Positions 52,271 to 61,674 of a DNA stretch of 64,000 bases are shown in pieces. Within the stretch, counting starts at the first letter, position 1, and the number at the start of each line of letters is the position of its first letter. A program made the translations under genes and the position numbers. The stretch is from Filimonas effusa (lineage in GTDB: Bacteria > Bacteroidota > Bacteroidia > Chitinophagales > Chitinophagaceae), in contig NZ_SDHZ01000005.1 in NCBI RefSeq assembly GCF_004118675.1, forward strand, positions 310,001-374,000, written 5' to 3'. Under the pieces are notes generated by a model, which saw only the letters and a program-made list of their open reading frames with translations, was not told the DNA's origin and made no database searches.

Positions 52271-52292
52271 AGCCCCCGGTTTTCCGGAGGCT
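52271..52292 (-). terminator. Intrinsic terminator of recQ
   Basis: Stem AGCCcCCGG, loop TTTT, CCGGaGGCT (one mismatch), minus-strand T7 tail; 18 bases after the recQ stop. Confidence 0.85.
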
Positions 52293-52310
52293 TTGGAGTA
52301 AGCATTTATA

Positions 52311-54599
52311 TTAGTTACCGTATTCGCAGAGGAACTTGATGCGCATGATCTTTAACTGTTCCCAGTTATAATTTCCTTCTGAGAGTTCTTCCTGTGCAAG
52401 TTGTAAAGAAGATGTTTCGCAGTTACGGAAATAATCGATGATCTCGTCCTGTTCATCTTCGTCAAGTAAATCATCTATTGCATAGTCAAGGTTCAGCTTG
52501 GTTCCGCTGGCGACGATGGTTTCCATTTCTTCGAGCAAAGCATCGAGGCGGAGATCTTTATTTTTAGCGATTGTTTCCAGTGGTATTTTCTTATCTACGT
52601 TCTGGATAATGTAAATTTTATTGCTGCCTTTGTTGGCAACACTTTTCATCACAAAATCGTCGGGTTTTTCAATGTTGTTTTCTTCAACGTAACGTCCTAT
52701 TAATTCAATGAAAGGTTTACCGTACCTGGCTGCTTTACCTTTACTAACGCCGGAGCATTTTTCAAGCTCGGCCATAGAGGTAGGGAACATGGTTGCCATA
52801 TCCTGCAGGGAAGATTCCAGGAAGATCACAAAAGGAGGTAATCCCTTTTTCTTTGCTTCTTTCTGGCGCATCTCTTTCAGCATCTCGAAAAGCTTATTGT
52901 CGGATGCGCCGGCAGAACCACCTCCGGTTTCTGCTTCATCATCGTCTTCATTCGCGTCTTCGAAGAGGTTGTTGAGTACGATTGGGAAAGAACCAGGTTT
53001 TTTGAGGAATTTCTCTCCCGCCGGAGCAAATTTCAGCAGGCCATATTCCTCAATATCTTTTCTGATGAGATTTTCGAGTAACATCTGGCGGATAAGGCTA
53101 TTCCAGAAATGTTCGTCTTTATCCTTTCCGGTACCAAAAATCGGGAGCGACTCATGCCGGAACATATTGATCTGTGGTGTAAGCCGGCCAGTGAGCATAT
53201 TAATGACATATTCTGCAGGGAAACGTTCATCAAGTTCTTTTACTGCCTTCAGTACTTTCACTGCTTCATCCCTGGCTTCTACTTTTTCTTTGGGGTTGCG
53301 GCAGTTATCGCAGTTACCACAGTTTTCGGTTTCCCATACTTCGCCAAAGTAATGCAGTAATATTTTTCTGCGGCATACAGCGCTTTCGGCATAGGCCACG
53401 GTTTCGTTGATCAGCTGGGCGCCTACTTCACGTTCGCTAAGTGGTTTATCGCGCATCAGGTGCTCGAGTTTGGCCACGTCTTTATGAGAATAGTAAAGCA
53501 GACATTTGCCTTCCAGTCCATCTCGGCCTGCGCGGCCTGTTTCCTGGTAATAGTTCTCAATTGACTTTGGAATGTTATAGTGGATAACGAAACGGATATC
53601 GGGTTTGTCGATGCCCATACCAAATGCGATGGTGGCTACAATTACCTGAACATCTTCGTTAAGGAATTGATCCTGCCGGTCTGCCCTTAGTTTGGCATCC
53701 AGTCCTGCATGGTAGGCTACTGCTTTAATATTGTTGGCTACCAGCAATTCGGCGAGTTCTTCCGTTGTTTTACGGTTGAGGGTATATATGATGCCACTTT
53801 TTCCTTTGTTCTGGGAGATAAAGCGTACAATACTTTTAACGGTCTGTTCTTTCTTGATCTTTGGAAGGATCTCGTAGTACAGGTTACCCCTGTTGAATGA
53901 AGAGATAAAGATATTAGGATTGCGCAGTCCCAGGTTTTTGACGATATCACTCTGTACTTTAGGGGTGGCTGTAGCGGTAAGCGCTACCATGGGAATATCT
54001 GGATTGATCACTTCCATCATTTCGCGCAGGCGACGGTATTCGGGACGGAAATCGTGTCCCCATTCCGAAATACAGTGTGCTTCGTCTACGGCGAAGAAGG
54101 AGATTTTGAGGTCGCTGAAAAATTCCAGATTTTCCTGTTTGGTGAGTGTTTCCGGCGCTACGTATAACAATTTTGTTTTACCGCTAAGCAAATCATCTTT
54201 TACTTCTCTGATCTGGCTTTTGTTGAGCGAAGAGTTAAGAAAGTGGGCTACGTCGTCTTTTTCGCTGTAACCGCGTACCAGGTCTACCTGGTTCTTCATA
54301 AGTGCTATAAGCGGGCTTACTACGATAGCGCATCCTTCAAGGATCATTGCCGGCAGCTGGTAGCAAAGGCTTTTTCCACCGCCGGTAGGCATGATAACAA
54401 ATGTATCATGACCATTCAGAAGGCTATGAATGGCTTCCTCCTGGCGTCCTTTAAACTGGTTAAATCCAAAATTCTCCTGAACGGCAGAATAAATATTGTG
54501 ATTGTGTAAAATAGAAGCGGGAGTATCCTGAGAGACAGGAGTTGTTTTTTTTGCCGCAGCTTTTCTTGTAGCTGCCGGTTTTTTAGTGCTTGTTGCCAT
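52311..54599 (-). CDS. recQ: ATP-dependent DNA helicase RecQ
   Basis: The 762-residue protein has an unusual N-terminal Lys/Ala/Thr-rich tail (residues 1-25), then the helicase core: MPTGGGKSLCYQLPA near residue 70, DEAHCISEWGHDFRPEY near 165, TATATPKVQSD and QETGRAGRDG. The zinc-binding region CRRKILLHYFG with CGNCDNC is near 400. An acidic insert (FEDANEDDDEAETGGG, about 555-575) separates it from an HRDC domain (PPFVIFLESSLQDMATMFPTS). RecQ unwinds recombination and replication intermediates. A further C-terminal part (about 670-762) is like the RQC-associated tail of Bacteroidota RecQ. Confidence 0.96.
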   Translation of the reverse strand: MATSTKKPAATRKAAAKKTTPVSQDTPASILHNHNIYSAVQENFGFNQFKGRQEEAIHSLLNGHDTFVIMPTGGGKSLCYQLPAMILEGCAIVVSPLIALMKNQVDLVRGYSEKDDVAHFLNSSLNKSQIREVKDDLLSGKTKLLYVAPETLTKQENLEFFSDLKISFFAVDEAHCISEWGHDFRPEYRRLREMMEVINPDIPMVALTATATPKVQSDIVKNLGLRNPNIFISSFNRGNLYYEILPKIKKEQTVKSIVRFISQNKGKSGIIYTLNRKTTEELAELLVANNIKAVAYHAGLDAKLRADRQDQFLNEDVQVIVATIAFGMGIDKPDIRFVIHYNIPKSIENYYQETGRAGRDGLEGKCLLYYSHKDVAKLEHLMRDKPLSEREVGAQLINETVAYAESAVCRRKILLHYFGEVWETENCGNCDNCRNPKEKVEARDEAVKVLKAVKELDERFPAEYVINMLTGRLTPQINMFRHESLPIFGTGKDKDEHFWNSLIRQMLLENLIRKDIEEYGLLKFAPAGEKFLKKPGSFPIVLNNLFEDANEDDDEAETGGGSAGASDNKLFEMLKEMRQKEAKKKGLPPFVIFLESSLQDMATMFPTSMAELEKCSGVSKGKAARYGKPFIELIGRYVEENNIEKPDDFVMKSVANKGSNKIYIIQNVDKKIPLETIAKNKDLRLDALLEEMETIVASGTKLNLDYAIDDLLDEDEQDEIIDYFRNCETSSLQLAQEELSEGNYNWEQLKIMRIKFLCEYGN

Positions 54600-54813
54600 T
54601 TGTCATCTATTGTAGCCTCTCGCATCACAGCATGTGACGTCTTTTGAATTGTTTTAAGTTACTGCATTTGTTGGAGGTCACACTGTTAAAATTGTGAACG
54701 CGGTTCAAATAATCAGGGCGTTAATTGATAGGCTTTTATTAAGCTATGTGCGAAAAAGGGGAAGCGAAGTTACTGAGGATAGCTTTATTCCGGAAGTCTT
54801 TGGTGTTAAAGTT

Positions 54814-54821
54814 TAACTTTG
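54814..54821 (+). promoter_or_regulatory. Predicted -7 promoter box for kdsD, next to the start codon
   Basis: TAACTTTG, then CGACT, then the ATG at 54827. Exact TAnnTTTG; the message may be leaderless. Confidence 0.5.
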
Positions 54822-54826
54822 CGACT

Positions 54827-55792
54827 ATGGAAACCACGATTTTACAAAATGCATTGAAAACCATAGAGTTAGAGGCTGAGGCGATTAAAGGGCTCACCGC
54901 TTTTGTTGACGATTCTTTTCGAAAAGTGGTGGAAACTATCCACCAATCCAAGGGGAGGGTGGTGATAAGTGGGATCGGCAAAAGTGCTATCGTGGGGCAA
55001 AAGATCGTGGCCACTCTCAATTCTACCGGAACACCCGCTTTATTCATGCATGCTGCCGACGCCATCCATGGCGATCTGGGGATGATACAGCCCGACGACG
55101 TGGTTTTGCTCATCAGCAAAAGCGGCGAAAGTCCTGAAGTAAAAGTACTGGTACCGCTGATCCGCAATTTTGGTAATAAACTGATAGGTATGGTGGGACA
55201 GATGCAATCGTTTCTTGCCCAGCAGGCCGATATAGTTCTGAATACTACTGTGAGCCAGGAAGCCTGTCCCAATAACCTGGCACCTACTGCAAGCACTACT
55301 GCCCAAATGGTCATGGGCGATACCATCGCGGTATGTTTAATGCAGCTGAACAAATTCAGCGGCCGTGATTTTGCGAAGTATCATCCGGGAGGCAGCCTCG
55401 GCAAGCGTATGTACCTGCGTGTATCGGATCTGTACATTCATAACGAAAAGCCAGAGGTAGGGTTGAATGCCAGTCTGAAAGAAGTGATCATGGTAATATC
55501 GAAAAGCAGACTCGGTGCAACGGCTGTTACCGATACTGATAAAAAGGTATTGGGCATTATAACAGATGGTGATGTACGACGTATGCTGGAGCGCGTTGAT
55601 GATATCAGTACAGTAAGATCTTCGGATATGCTCAGCGTCCATCCTAAAACGATCACTACCGAAGTGCTGGCAGTAGAAGCGTTGGAGATGTTACGTAAAA
55701 ATGATATCAGCCAGCTGATTGTAATAAATGACCAACAAGAGTATACCGGTTTAATTCATTTACACGATCTTGTGCGCGAAGGAATTATTTAA
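54827..55792 (+). CDS. kdsD: Arabinose-5-phosphate isomerase (KpsF/GutQ family)
   Basis: The ATG at 54827 gives 321 residues; the frame is open upstream to 54746, but that part lies over the promoter. The protein has an SIS sugar isomerase domain (VVISGIGKSAIVGQKIVATL near 45, ALFMHAADAIHGDLGMI near 75, SKSGESPEV) and two CBS domains at the C-terminus. It turns ribulose 5-phosphate into arabinose 5-phosphate, the precursor of Kdo in lipopolysaccharide. It is followed by manC, which has its own promoter. Confidence 0.95.
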   Translation: METTILQNALKTIELEAEAIKGLTAFVDDSFRKVVETIHQSKGRVVISGIGKSAIVGQKIVATLNSTGTPALFMHAADAIHGDLGMIQPDDVVLLISKSGESPEVKVLVPLIRNFGNKLIGMVGQMQSFLAQQADIVLNTTVSQEACPNNLAPTASTTAQMVMGDTIAVCLMQLNKFSGRDFAKYHPGGSLGKRMYLRVSDLYIHNEKPEVGLNASLKEVIMVISKSRLGATAVTDTDKKVLGIITDGDVRRMLERVDDISTVRSSDMLSVHPKTITTEVLAVEALEMLRKNDISQLIVINDQQEYTGLIHLHDLVREGII

Positions 55793-55796
55793 CCCT

Positions 55797-55804
55797 TATT
55801 TTTG
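55797..55804 (+). promoter_or_regulatory. Predicted -7 promoter box for manC
   Basis: TATTTTTG, exact TAnnTTTG match, overlapping the gap after kdsD and 17 bases before the ManC ATG. Confidence 0.45.
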
Positions 55805-55821
55805 ATCCAACTTATACTCGA

Positions 55822-56904
55822 ATGAACCAACATCACTATGTCGCCATTATGGCTGGAGGAATAGGCAGTCGCTTTTGGCCTCAAAGCAGAACCGCTTATC
55901 CAAAGCAATTTCTCGATATCCTGAATACAGGCAAAACGCTTATTCAATGGACATTCGACCGATTCGCCCATTTTTTACCTGCAGAGAACATTTTTGTTGT
56001 TACATCTGAGGAATACGTATCAATAGTGTTGGAACAACTGCCAGGTATCAAACCTGAAAATGTACTGGCAGAACCTAGCAGAAAAAACACTGCACCATGT
56101 GTAGCCTATATTTCACATAAACTGGCTAAGATTGATCCTGAAGCTTCGTTGATAGTAGCCCCCAGTGATCATATGGTCCTGGATACAGAAGCTTTTGAAA
56201 AAGTAGCGCTTCAGGCGCTTGATTTTGCTTCCCAGTCAAAGGCTTTTGTTACACTCGGTATTAAACCTACTTATCCTAATACAGGTTATGGTTATATCCA
56301 GCATGAAACAGAATCTGCTGCCGAGAACATCTATAAAGTAAAAACCTTTACAGAGAAGCCGGATCTTGAAATAGCAAAAAGCTTTTTAGCCAGCGGCGAT
56401 TTTCTGTGGAATGCCGGCATTTTTATCTGGCAGGTAAAAAATGTGATCAAGGCATTTGAGCAGTATGAACCTGAAATGAATGAACTGTTCGTTGCCGAAC
56501 AGGACAATTTCAATACTGACAAGGAAAAAGAAGCCATTAACCGTATCTATCCCCTCTGCACCAATATTTCCATTGACTATGCGATCATGGAAAAAGCAGA
56601 TAACGTATATGTAATTCCTTCTTCTTTTGGATGGAGCGACCTGGGTACCTGGAACAGCGCCTACGACAATCTTGAAAAAGATTACCTGGGTAATGCTGTC
56701 GCCGGCAATAATGTAATGATTGTTGATGCTACCAAATGTATGATCAGCGCTCCGCATAATAAGCTGGTGTTATTACAGGGACTGGAAGATTGCATCGTTG
56801 TTGATACTCCCGATGCCTTGCTGATCTGTAAGAAAGATAAAGAACAGGAGATCAAAGAATACGTAGCAGAAGTAAAACGCAGCAAAGGGGACCAATATTT
56901 GTAG
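55822..56904 (+). CDS. manC: Mannose-1-phosphate guanylyltransferase
   Basis: The 360-residue protein makes GDP-mannose from GTP and mannose 1-phosphate for polysaccharides. Seen: the nucleotide-binding loop MAGGIGSRFWPQSRTAYPKQF near residue 10, RKNTAPCVAYI near 86, PSDHMVLD near 113, and NTGYGYIQ with KTFTEKPD. It lacks the C-terminal cupin isomerase domain of the bifunctional enzyme. It follows kdsD by 29 bases and precedes a DUF72 gene by 24. Confidence 0.94.
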   Translation: MNQHHYVAIMAGGIGSRFWPQSRTAYPKQFLDILNTGKTLIQWTFDRFAHFLPAENIFVVTSEEYVSIVLEQLPGIKPENVLAEPSRKNTAPCVAYISHKLAKIDPEASLIVAPSDHMVLDTEAFEKVALQALDFASQSKAFVTLGIKPTYPNTGYGYIQHETESAAENIYKVKTFTEKPDLEIAKSFLASGDFLWNAGIFIWQVKNVIKAFEQYEPEMNELFVAEQDNFNTDKEKEAINRIYPLCTNISIDYAIMEKADNVYVIPSSFGWSDLGTWNSAYDNLEKDYLGNAVAGNNVMIVDATKCMISAPHNKLVLLQGLEDCIVVDTPDALLICKKDKEQEIKEYVAEVKRSKGDQYL

Positions 56905-56928
56905 TCTTCCCGGAAAAGCTTTGTCATT

Positions 56929-57831
56929 ATGGAGTTCGGAAAAGTAGCGGAGAGAGAACTGGAGCATATCGATTTCTCTCTCCCGCCTGAACCTGCCTGG
57001 AATAAAACCATCTTAAGCGGCGAAAAAGCAGAAAAACCCCAGGTTTATCTTGGCTGCGCAAAATGGGGCAGAAAAGAATGGCTGGGAAAGATCTATCCCA
57101 AAGGCACCAAAGATGCACAGTTCCTCGATCACTATGTGCATCACTATAATAGCATTGAACTAAATGCTACCCACTACCAGATCTATGGACCCGATATCAT
57201 AAAACGGTGGGCAGATAAGGCTAAAGGAATCCATTTTAAATTTTGCCCCAAAGTGCCACAGGTTATCAGTCATTATAGTTCCTTTCGTAACACGGAACAT
57301 ATGACCAACGACTTCCTGGCAGGTATCAGTGCTTTTGGAAACCATCTGGGCCCCGTATTTCTACAGGTGAGTGAACGTTATAGCCCGGCACAGCGCGATA
57401 ACCTGATGTCATACCTGGCTGCGCTCCCAAAAGATATTCAGTTTTTCCTGGAAGTAAGACATCCTCAGTGGTTCTCTGATAAAGCTATCGTACAGGATTT
57501 ACTGGCTTTTTTAAAAGAAAAAAATATTGGATGGGTGATAACAGATGCAGCGGGCAGAAGGGATTGTGCTCATATGTATCTAACCGTACCGCGTTGTTTC
57601 ATAAGATATGTTGGAAATAGTTTACATCCTACCGACTATACACGTATCGATGAATGGGTAAACCGCTTAAGTAACTGGCTGGACAAAGGAGTTCAGGAAA
57701 TATACTTTTTTATGCATATGCATAATGAGGCATATTCTCCCGAACTCACTGTATATGTAGCTGACAAGTTAAATGCAGCCTGTGGATTACATTTAAAGAA
57801 ACCCAACTTCATACAAACCAGCCTCTTTTAG
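56929..57831 (+). CDS. DUF72-family protein
   Basis: The 300-residue protein matches the DUF72 (YecE-like) TIM-barrel family: VYLGCAKWGRKEWLGKIYP near residue 40, YNSIELNATHYQIYG near 72, FKFCPKVPQVISH near 100, then VFLQVSERYSPAQRD and FFLEVRHPQWF. A conserved late segment is EIYFFMHMHNEAYSPE. Its activity is not known. It follows manC by 24 bases and is probably cotranscribed. Confidence 0.88.
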   Translation: MEFGKVAERELEHIDFSLPPEPAWNKTILSGEKAEKPQVYLGCAKWGRKEWLGKIYPKGTKDAQFLDHYVHHYNSIELNATHYQIYGPDIIKRWADKAKGIHFKFCPKVPQVISHYSSFRNTEHMTNDFLAGISAFGNHLGPVFLQVSERYSPAQRDNLMSYLAALPKDIQFFLEVRHPQWFSDKAIVQDLLAFLKEKNIGWVITDAAGRRDCAHMYLTVPRCFIRYVGNSLHPTDYTRIDEWVNRLSNWLDKGVQEIYFFMHMHNEAYSPELTVYVADKLNAACGLHLKKPNFIQTSLF

Positions 57832-57850
57832 TTTAGTAAAGCGTTTATAA

Positions 57851-58012
57851 TTATACACTTCTTCTGCCTCCGATAAGAGATAACAAAAAGAGAACTAAAA
57901 AGATAAAAAATAAAATTTTAGCGATAGAAGCGGCTCCAGCGGCAATACCAGTGAAACCGAATACAGCAGCTACAATGGCTACTATTAAAAAGGTGACTGT
58001 CCAGCGTAACAT
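57851..58012 (-). CDS. DUF1328-family small membrane protein (YtjA-like)
   Basis: An ATG at 58012 gives 53 residues, mostly hydrophobic: [20 protein letters not shown], then [21 protein letters not shown]. It ends SLIGGRRSV. Two membrane helices and this text are typical of DUF1328/YtjA proteins. The function is unknown; relatives are often stress-induced. An inverted repeat lies just upstream (58023-58058). Confidence 0.88.
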   Translation of the reverse strand: MLRWTVTFLIVAIVAAVFGFTGIAAGAASIAKILFFIFLVLFLLSLIGGRRSV

Positions 58013-58022
58013 AAGATAGCAA

Positions 58023-58058
58023 TTTATGGTTAAAGAAAAGCGTTTAACAAACCATAAA
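58023..58058. promoter_or_regulatory. Inverted repeat upstream of the DUF1328 gene
   Basis: TTTATGGTT (58023-58031) and AACCATAAA (58050-58058) are perfect inverted copies, starting 11 bases before the ATG. It could be an operator or a leader hairpin. Confidence 0.45.
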
Positions 58059-58185
58059 ATTCATAAAGCATGCCAACATTGAAAGCTGGTATATTAAGCA
58101 TTTAATGATGGTCTTGTACCAAAATTTCCTCACCTGAGCCGGTTTTGCAGTCATTTAAGCAGGGATCACGTGTAAAACGGTGTTT

Positions 58186-59232
58186 TTAGCTTTCTTCGTC
58201 GAACAGCAGCTTATAGTATTTTTTGCCGCTCATTTCATCTATGCCTTTCTCTATAAGGTCGCGGCGCCCATGAATATATACGTGAAAGTTCTTATCCAGC
58301 TTCAACACTGTTTTAAAACCTTTCTGTTGCTGTTTTACAGCGGAAACATGAATCGCAAATTCATCTTCAATATTGATGCTTTTGGCGCTTTCATAATTTT
58401 TCTTGTATTCCATGAAACTGTCTATTACCTCGTCGTGGTGCATTACTTCGCGGGTAAATTCCTCCATGCTGAAGTCTTCTTTCTCTTTGAAATAATCCAT
58501 CGAACGGTTTAACAGATCAATCTGATCGCTCTTGGCTACCTCAAATTTTTCGGGATATTCTTTTGTAATGAAGTTTTTACAAAGACTCAGATAGTTATTG
58601 GTGTGATGATAACTATCGGCATAAGGCTCTACCTGAAGGAAGTCCTTTATCCAGTATTGAGTGTCCTGCTGTTTGTTGGTAACATCTACTACACATACCA
58701 CATAACCGTTCTCACGATCCTGGCGGAAGATCAGACAACCCTTGTCAAGTTTATTGATATTAACGCCTTCTTCATGAATCACTTCCCAGCTCTGGCCGTG
58801 AGGAAAGACTTTCAAAAAGGTTTCCTTACTTTCCGATTTAAATAATCCAACTGCCTGTACATAGCTATTGCCAAAAGGAACATCGTCGAAATGGGCAACA
58901 TAAAATTCGCCTTCCTTTACTTTAACGTGTGTGCTTTTATTATATAGGAAATGAGCCAGTAATGCAGACTGTGCTTCGAAAGAAGCCGGATTGTCGAATA
59001 TCTGCGTAACATAGGTATATACCTCGTTCAGCGCAAGGTCGCTGATATGTGTAAAGTGATATTGCTCGTTCTCATTGAAAGAGCCCAGGAAATATTTTGT
59101 CAGAAGCTTACTAACGATCTCATCATTAAGCGTAAGCGCATTGGCAGATAAGCGCAATTCTTCGCCACGGGTGGGATTGCCTACTTTATGAACAATCACT
59201 CCTTTTAACTGAACACTGTCTATTCCGGTCAT
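58186..59232 (-). CDS. Nucleoid-associated protein (NdpA/YejK family)
   Basis: The 348-residue protein matches the nucleoid-associated NdpA family by its order of parts: IVHKVGNPTRGEELRLS at the N-terminus, FYVAHFDDVPFGNSYVQAVGLFKSE in the middle and HVYIHGRRDLIEKGIDEMSGKKYYKLLFDEE at the end. E. coli YejK is a nucleoid protein of uncertain role. It is a single gene, 29 bases downstream of the lrp stop on the same strand. Confidence 0.88.
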   Translation of the reverse strand: MTGIDSVQLKGVIVHKVGNPTRGEELRLSANALTLNDEIVSKLLTKYFLGSFNENEQYHFTHISDLALNEVYTYVTQIFDNPASFEAQSALLAHFLYNKSTHVKVKEGEFYVAHFDDVPFGNSYVQAVGLFKSESKETFLKVFPHGQSWEVIHEEGVNINKLDKGCLIFRQDRENGYVVCVVDVTNKQQDTQYWIKDFLQVEPYADSYHHTNNYLSLCKNFITKEYPEKFEVAKSDQIDLLNRSMDYFKEKEDFSMEEFTREVMHHDEVIDSFMEYKKNYESAKSINIEDEFAIHVSAVKQQQKGFKTVLKLDKNFHVYIHGRRDLIEKGIDEMSGKKYYKLLFDEES

Positions 59233-59261
59233 GCCGCGAAGATAAGTGCAGCCGCCAGCAT

Positions 59262-59723
59262 TTACAACGGATAGGCCGTTTCACTTTTGGTTTCCGATAA
59301 AACAAAGAAACTCTGTACCGATCTTATATTGGGCAGTGTTGCAAGTTTATTACGATAGAACAGGTGGTAGGCATCCATATCGGTGGTGGCAATACGTAAA
59401 ATGAAGTCAAAGGTGCCGGTCATCTGGAAGCATTCCATCACCTCGCTGAATTTGGCTACCTCACGTTCAAAGCCCGCCAGCGTTTCGGCAGCATGATCGT
59501 TCAGCAATACCTGGCTAAAGGCAATCAGGCCCTGATTGATCTTTTTTCTGTCGAGAATGGCTACCATCTTTTTAATATAACCTTCTCTCTTCAATCGTTT
59601 AACCCGTTCATGAACAGTTGCCACAGAGCGGTGCAGCCTGAATGCAATTTCCTTGTTGGTGAGGGTGGCGTCAGCCTGCAGTAGTCTTAGTATTTCAATA
59701 TCAATAGGGTCTATGTTCTCCAT
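59262..59723 (-). CDS. Lrp/AsnC-family transcriptional regulator
   Basis: The 153-residue protein has an N-terminal winged helix (DIEILRLLQADATLTNKEIA, then RSVATVHERVKRLKREGYI) and a C-terminal RAM ligand-binding domain (FSEVMECFQMTGTFDFILRI). Such proteins bind amino acids and act as octamers. It is divergent from a cysteine synthase-like gene, whose promoter it probably controls along with its own. Palindromes in the shared region support this. Confidence 0.93.
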   Translation of the reverse strand: MENIDPIDIEILRLLQADATLTNKEIAFRLHRSVATVHERVKRLKREGYIKKMVAILDRKKINQGLIAFSQVLLNDHAAETLAGFEREVAKFSEVMECFQMTGTFDFILRIATTDMDAYHLFYRNKLATLPNIRSVQSFFVLSETKSETAYPL

Positions 59724-59891
59724 AATATACAGATACGATTAAAAATAAGATTCCAGGTTTTTCCAGACTACAGAAATTCAAAACTTCAATGTGTTATTTT
59801 GAAAAATTCAAATCCCCGGTGTAAAAACATACAGTAATTACAGAACCGGACATAAAGGAACTGAAAAAATAGGACTGTGTTTCGTTTTTTA

Positions 59892-59906
59892 CCATAAAAT
59901 TTATGG
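59892..59906. promoter_or_regulatory. Palindrome between lrp and the cysteine synthase gene
   Basis: CCATAAA, one central A, TTTATGG. AT-rich 15-bp palindromes of this kind suit Lrp-type regulators. A second inverted pair, TTCAAAA and TTTTGAA, lies near 59777-59802. Confidence 0.45.
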
Positions 59907-59982
59907 AATTACAGCAAATCATTGTAGTTTCTATCGGCTATTGCGAGTTTTGCTGTATTAAGTTACGATAAACCAAACAGCA

Positions 59983-61038
59983 ATGAGCCGTATTCCGGAA
60001 GAAAAATTCGACAACCTGTGGCACCTGGTAGGCAACACACCTATGCTGGAGCTGCAATATACTTATCAGGGTAAACCCGGTAAGATCTATGTCAAATGTG
60101 AGCACTACAATCTTACGGGAAGTGTGAAAGACCGGATGGCCCTGTATATTCTTACCAGGGCTTATCAGAATGGAGAGATAAAACCCACAGATACTATTGT
60201 GGAAGCTACCTCCGGAAATACAGGTATTGCATTTGCCGCTATTGGTAAAGCGTTGGGACACGAGGTCATGATTATGATGCCCGACTGGCTGAGCAAGGAA
60301 CGAATAGATATTATCCGTAGTCTGGGCGCTACCATCCGCTTGGTAAGCAAAGCCGAAGGCGGATTTAAAGGCTCCATCGCCCTGTCGGAAGAACTGCAGC
60401 GCAGTGGCGAAGGCTATTTTCTTCCTTGCCAGTTCGAAAACTGTTGTAACGCCGAAGCGCATGAACGCAGCACAGGCCCCGAAATATGGGAACAATTACA
60501 GCAGATAGGATTAAAACCCCATGCTTTCGTTGCAGGCGTTGGAACCGGTGGTACTGTTATGGGTACTGGTAAATATCTTAAGGCAATGAATCCTTCTATC
60601 AGGATCCACCCGCTTGAACCCGCTGAATCTCCAACCCTCACTACCGGATACAAAGTAGGAAGTCACAGAATACAGGGTATTTCAGATGAATTCATTCCTG
60701 CCATCGTTAAACTGGACGAACTGGATGCTGTTATCCAGGCCAATGACGGCGATGCTATTATTATGGCACAAAAGCTGGCCCAGCAACTGGGATTGGCAGT
60801 AGGTATTTCTTCCGGGGCTAACGTAATAGGCGCCATTAAACTGAAAGAACAGCTGGGAGAAGATGCCGTGGTTGTAACGCTGTTATCGGATAGCAATAAA
60901 AAATACCTGAGTACCGACCTCGTAAAAGAAGAGCCGGTAAAAGAGGGGTATGTTAGTACTAACGTTACTTTCAACGATTATCGCCCCATACCCAGGCTAA
61001 AAGAACCTATGCTGAAAAGGGCGTTGGCTACTTCTTAG
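59983..61038 (+). CDS. PLP-dependent cysteine synthase-family protein
   Basis: The 351-residue protein is a fold-type II PLP enzyme. The PLP lysine is Lys49 in [11 protein letters not shown], the substrate loop is TSGNTG at 76-81 and the phosphate loop is [12 protein letters not shown] near 185. [10 protein letters not shown] near the N-terminus fits cysteine synthases and cystathionine beta-synthases. A C-terminal extension of about 40 residues ([21 protein letters not shown]) is present, with no CBS domains. It probably makes cysteine or a related amino acid; exact substrate unknown. The divergent Lrp gene suggests amino-acid-responsive control. Confidence 0.9.
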   Translation: MSRIPEEKFDNLWHLVGNTPMLELQYTYQGKPGKIYVKCEHYNLTGSVKDRMALYILTRAYQNGEIKPTDTIVEATSGNTGIAFAAIGKALGHEVMIMMPDWLSKERIDIIRSLGATIRLVSKAEGGFKGSIALSEELQRSGEGYFLPCQFENCCNAEAHERSTGPEIWEQLQQIGLKPHAFVAGVGTGGTVMGTGKYLKAMNPSIRIHPLEPAESPTLTTGYKVGSHRIQGISDEFIPAIVKLDELDAVIQANDGDAIIMAQKLAQQLGLAVGISSGANVIGAIKLKEQLGEDAVVVTLLSDSNKKYLSTDLVKEEPVKEGYVSTNVTFNDYRPIPRLKEPMLKRALATS

Positions 61039-61056
61039 CGCTACTCGCCAGACAAG

Positions 61057-61674
61057 TTAACTTTTTAATTCTTCCAGGCGTTGTTTGATTTCAGACAACG
61101 CCTGTTTCATTTTTTTTCCGGTAGGATCGTTCAGTATTAGTTTATACGCAAGTAATAATTCTACTGCAGGAAGAATAAACATGATGACCAGCCACTGCAT
61201 TGCTATTTTTATTCCCCTGTTGGCAATAAGATCCGGCGTAATGGTAACAGCGAATAAAGTACCCGTTGTAAAAAAAGCAAAATTAAACCAGCTCCTGATA
61301 CGGTCATGCTCAGCTATTACCTTTTGAAGCGACTGAACCATATTCATCTGGTCCATTGGCTTACGATTCATCCTGCGCCAGGCTATTATGGCGCTGACAA
61401 TAAAAAATAAATAAACTGCAGAGATAAGTCCCAACGGAATATAAGGCCGCTTTAATTCATAATCAAAAGGATCGGTGATGATAATAAGAGAAAAGATGCC
61501 CATATAGAATAACAACAACATTATTAAGCGGACATACCTTTTTTTAATAGTCTGGAATACCGACTGGGAACGTAGGGACACTATTTCCTTCACCAGTTCT
61601 TCATTAACCGCTTTAACGGCTTCCAGTTTTTGAGTGCTTGCCTGCCAGGCAGCTTGCATCGCTTCCGGTGTCAT
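61057..61674 (-). CDS. Four-helix membrane protein, likely partner of the adjacent sigma factor
   Basis: The 205-residue protein has an N-terminal helical region (TPEAMQAAWQASTQKLEAVK), then four hydrophobic segments near 49-67, 77-99, 128-147 and 158-175. It ends in a charged coil (KQALSEIKQRLEELKS). No named family was recognised. Its ATG overlaps the sigma-factor stop by one base (TAATG), so the two are translationally coupled. By analogy with sigma/anti-sigma pairs it may restrain the sigma factor at the membrane; that is inference. Confidence 0.75.
   Translation of the reverse strand: MTPEAMQAAWQASTQKLEAVKAVNEELVKEIVSLRSQSVFQTIKKRYVRLIMLLLFYMGIFSLIIITDPFDYELKRPYIPLGLISAVYLFFIVSAIIAWRRMNRKPMDQMNMVQSLQKVIAEHDRIRSWFNFAFFTTGTLFAVTITPDLIANRGIKIAMQWLVIMFILPAVELLLAYKLILNDPTGKKMKQALSEIKQRLEELKS
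61075..61118 (+). terminator. Intrinsic terminator of the cysteine synthase gene, embedded in the convergent gene
   Basis: A perfect 10-bp stem (CAGGCGTTGT with ACAACGCCTG, 10-base loop) is followed by TTTCATTTTTTTT. It lies 36 bases after the cysteine synthase stop and entirely within the last codons of the membrane protein gene on the other strand. Confidence 0.8.

Noticed and set aside
58160-58180. CACGTG-containing word near 58.17 kb as a further parS
   Set aside because: Only the central six bases match; the flanks differ at several positions.
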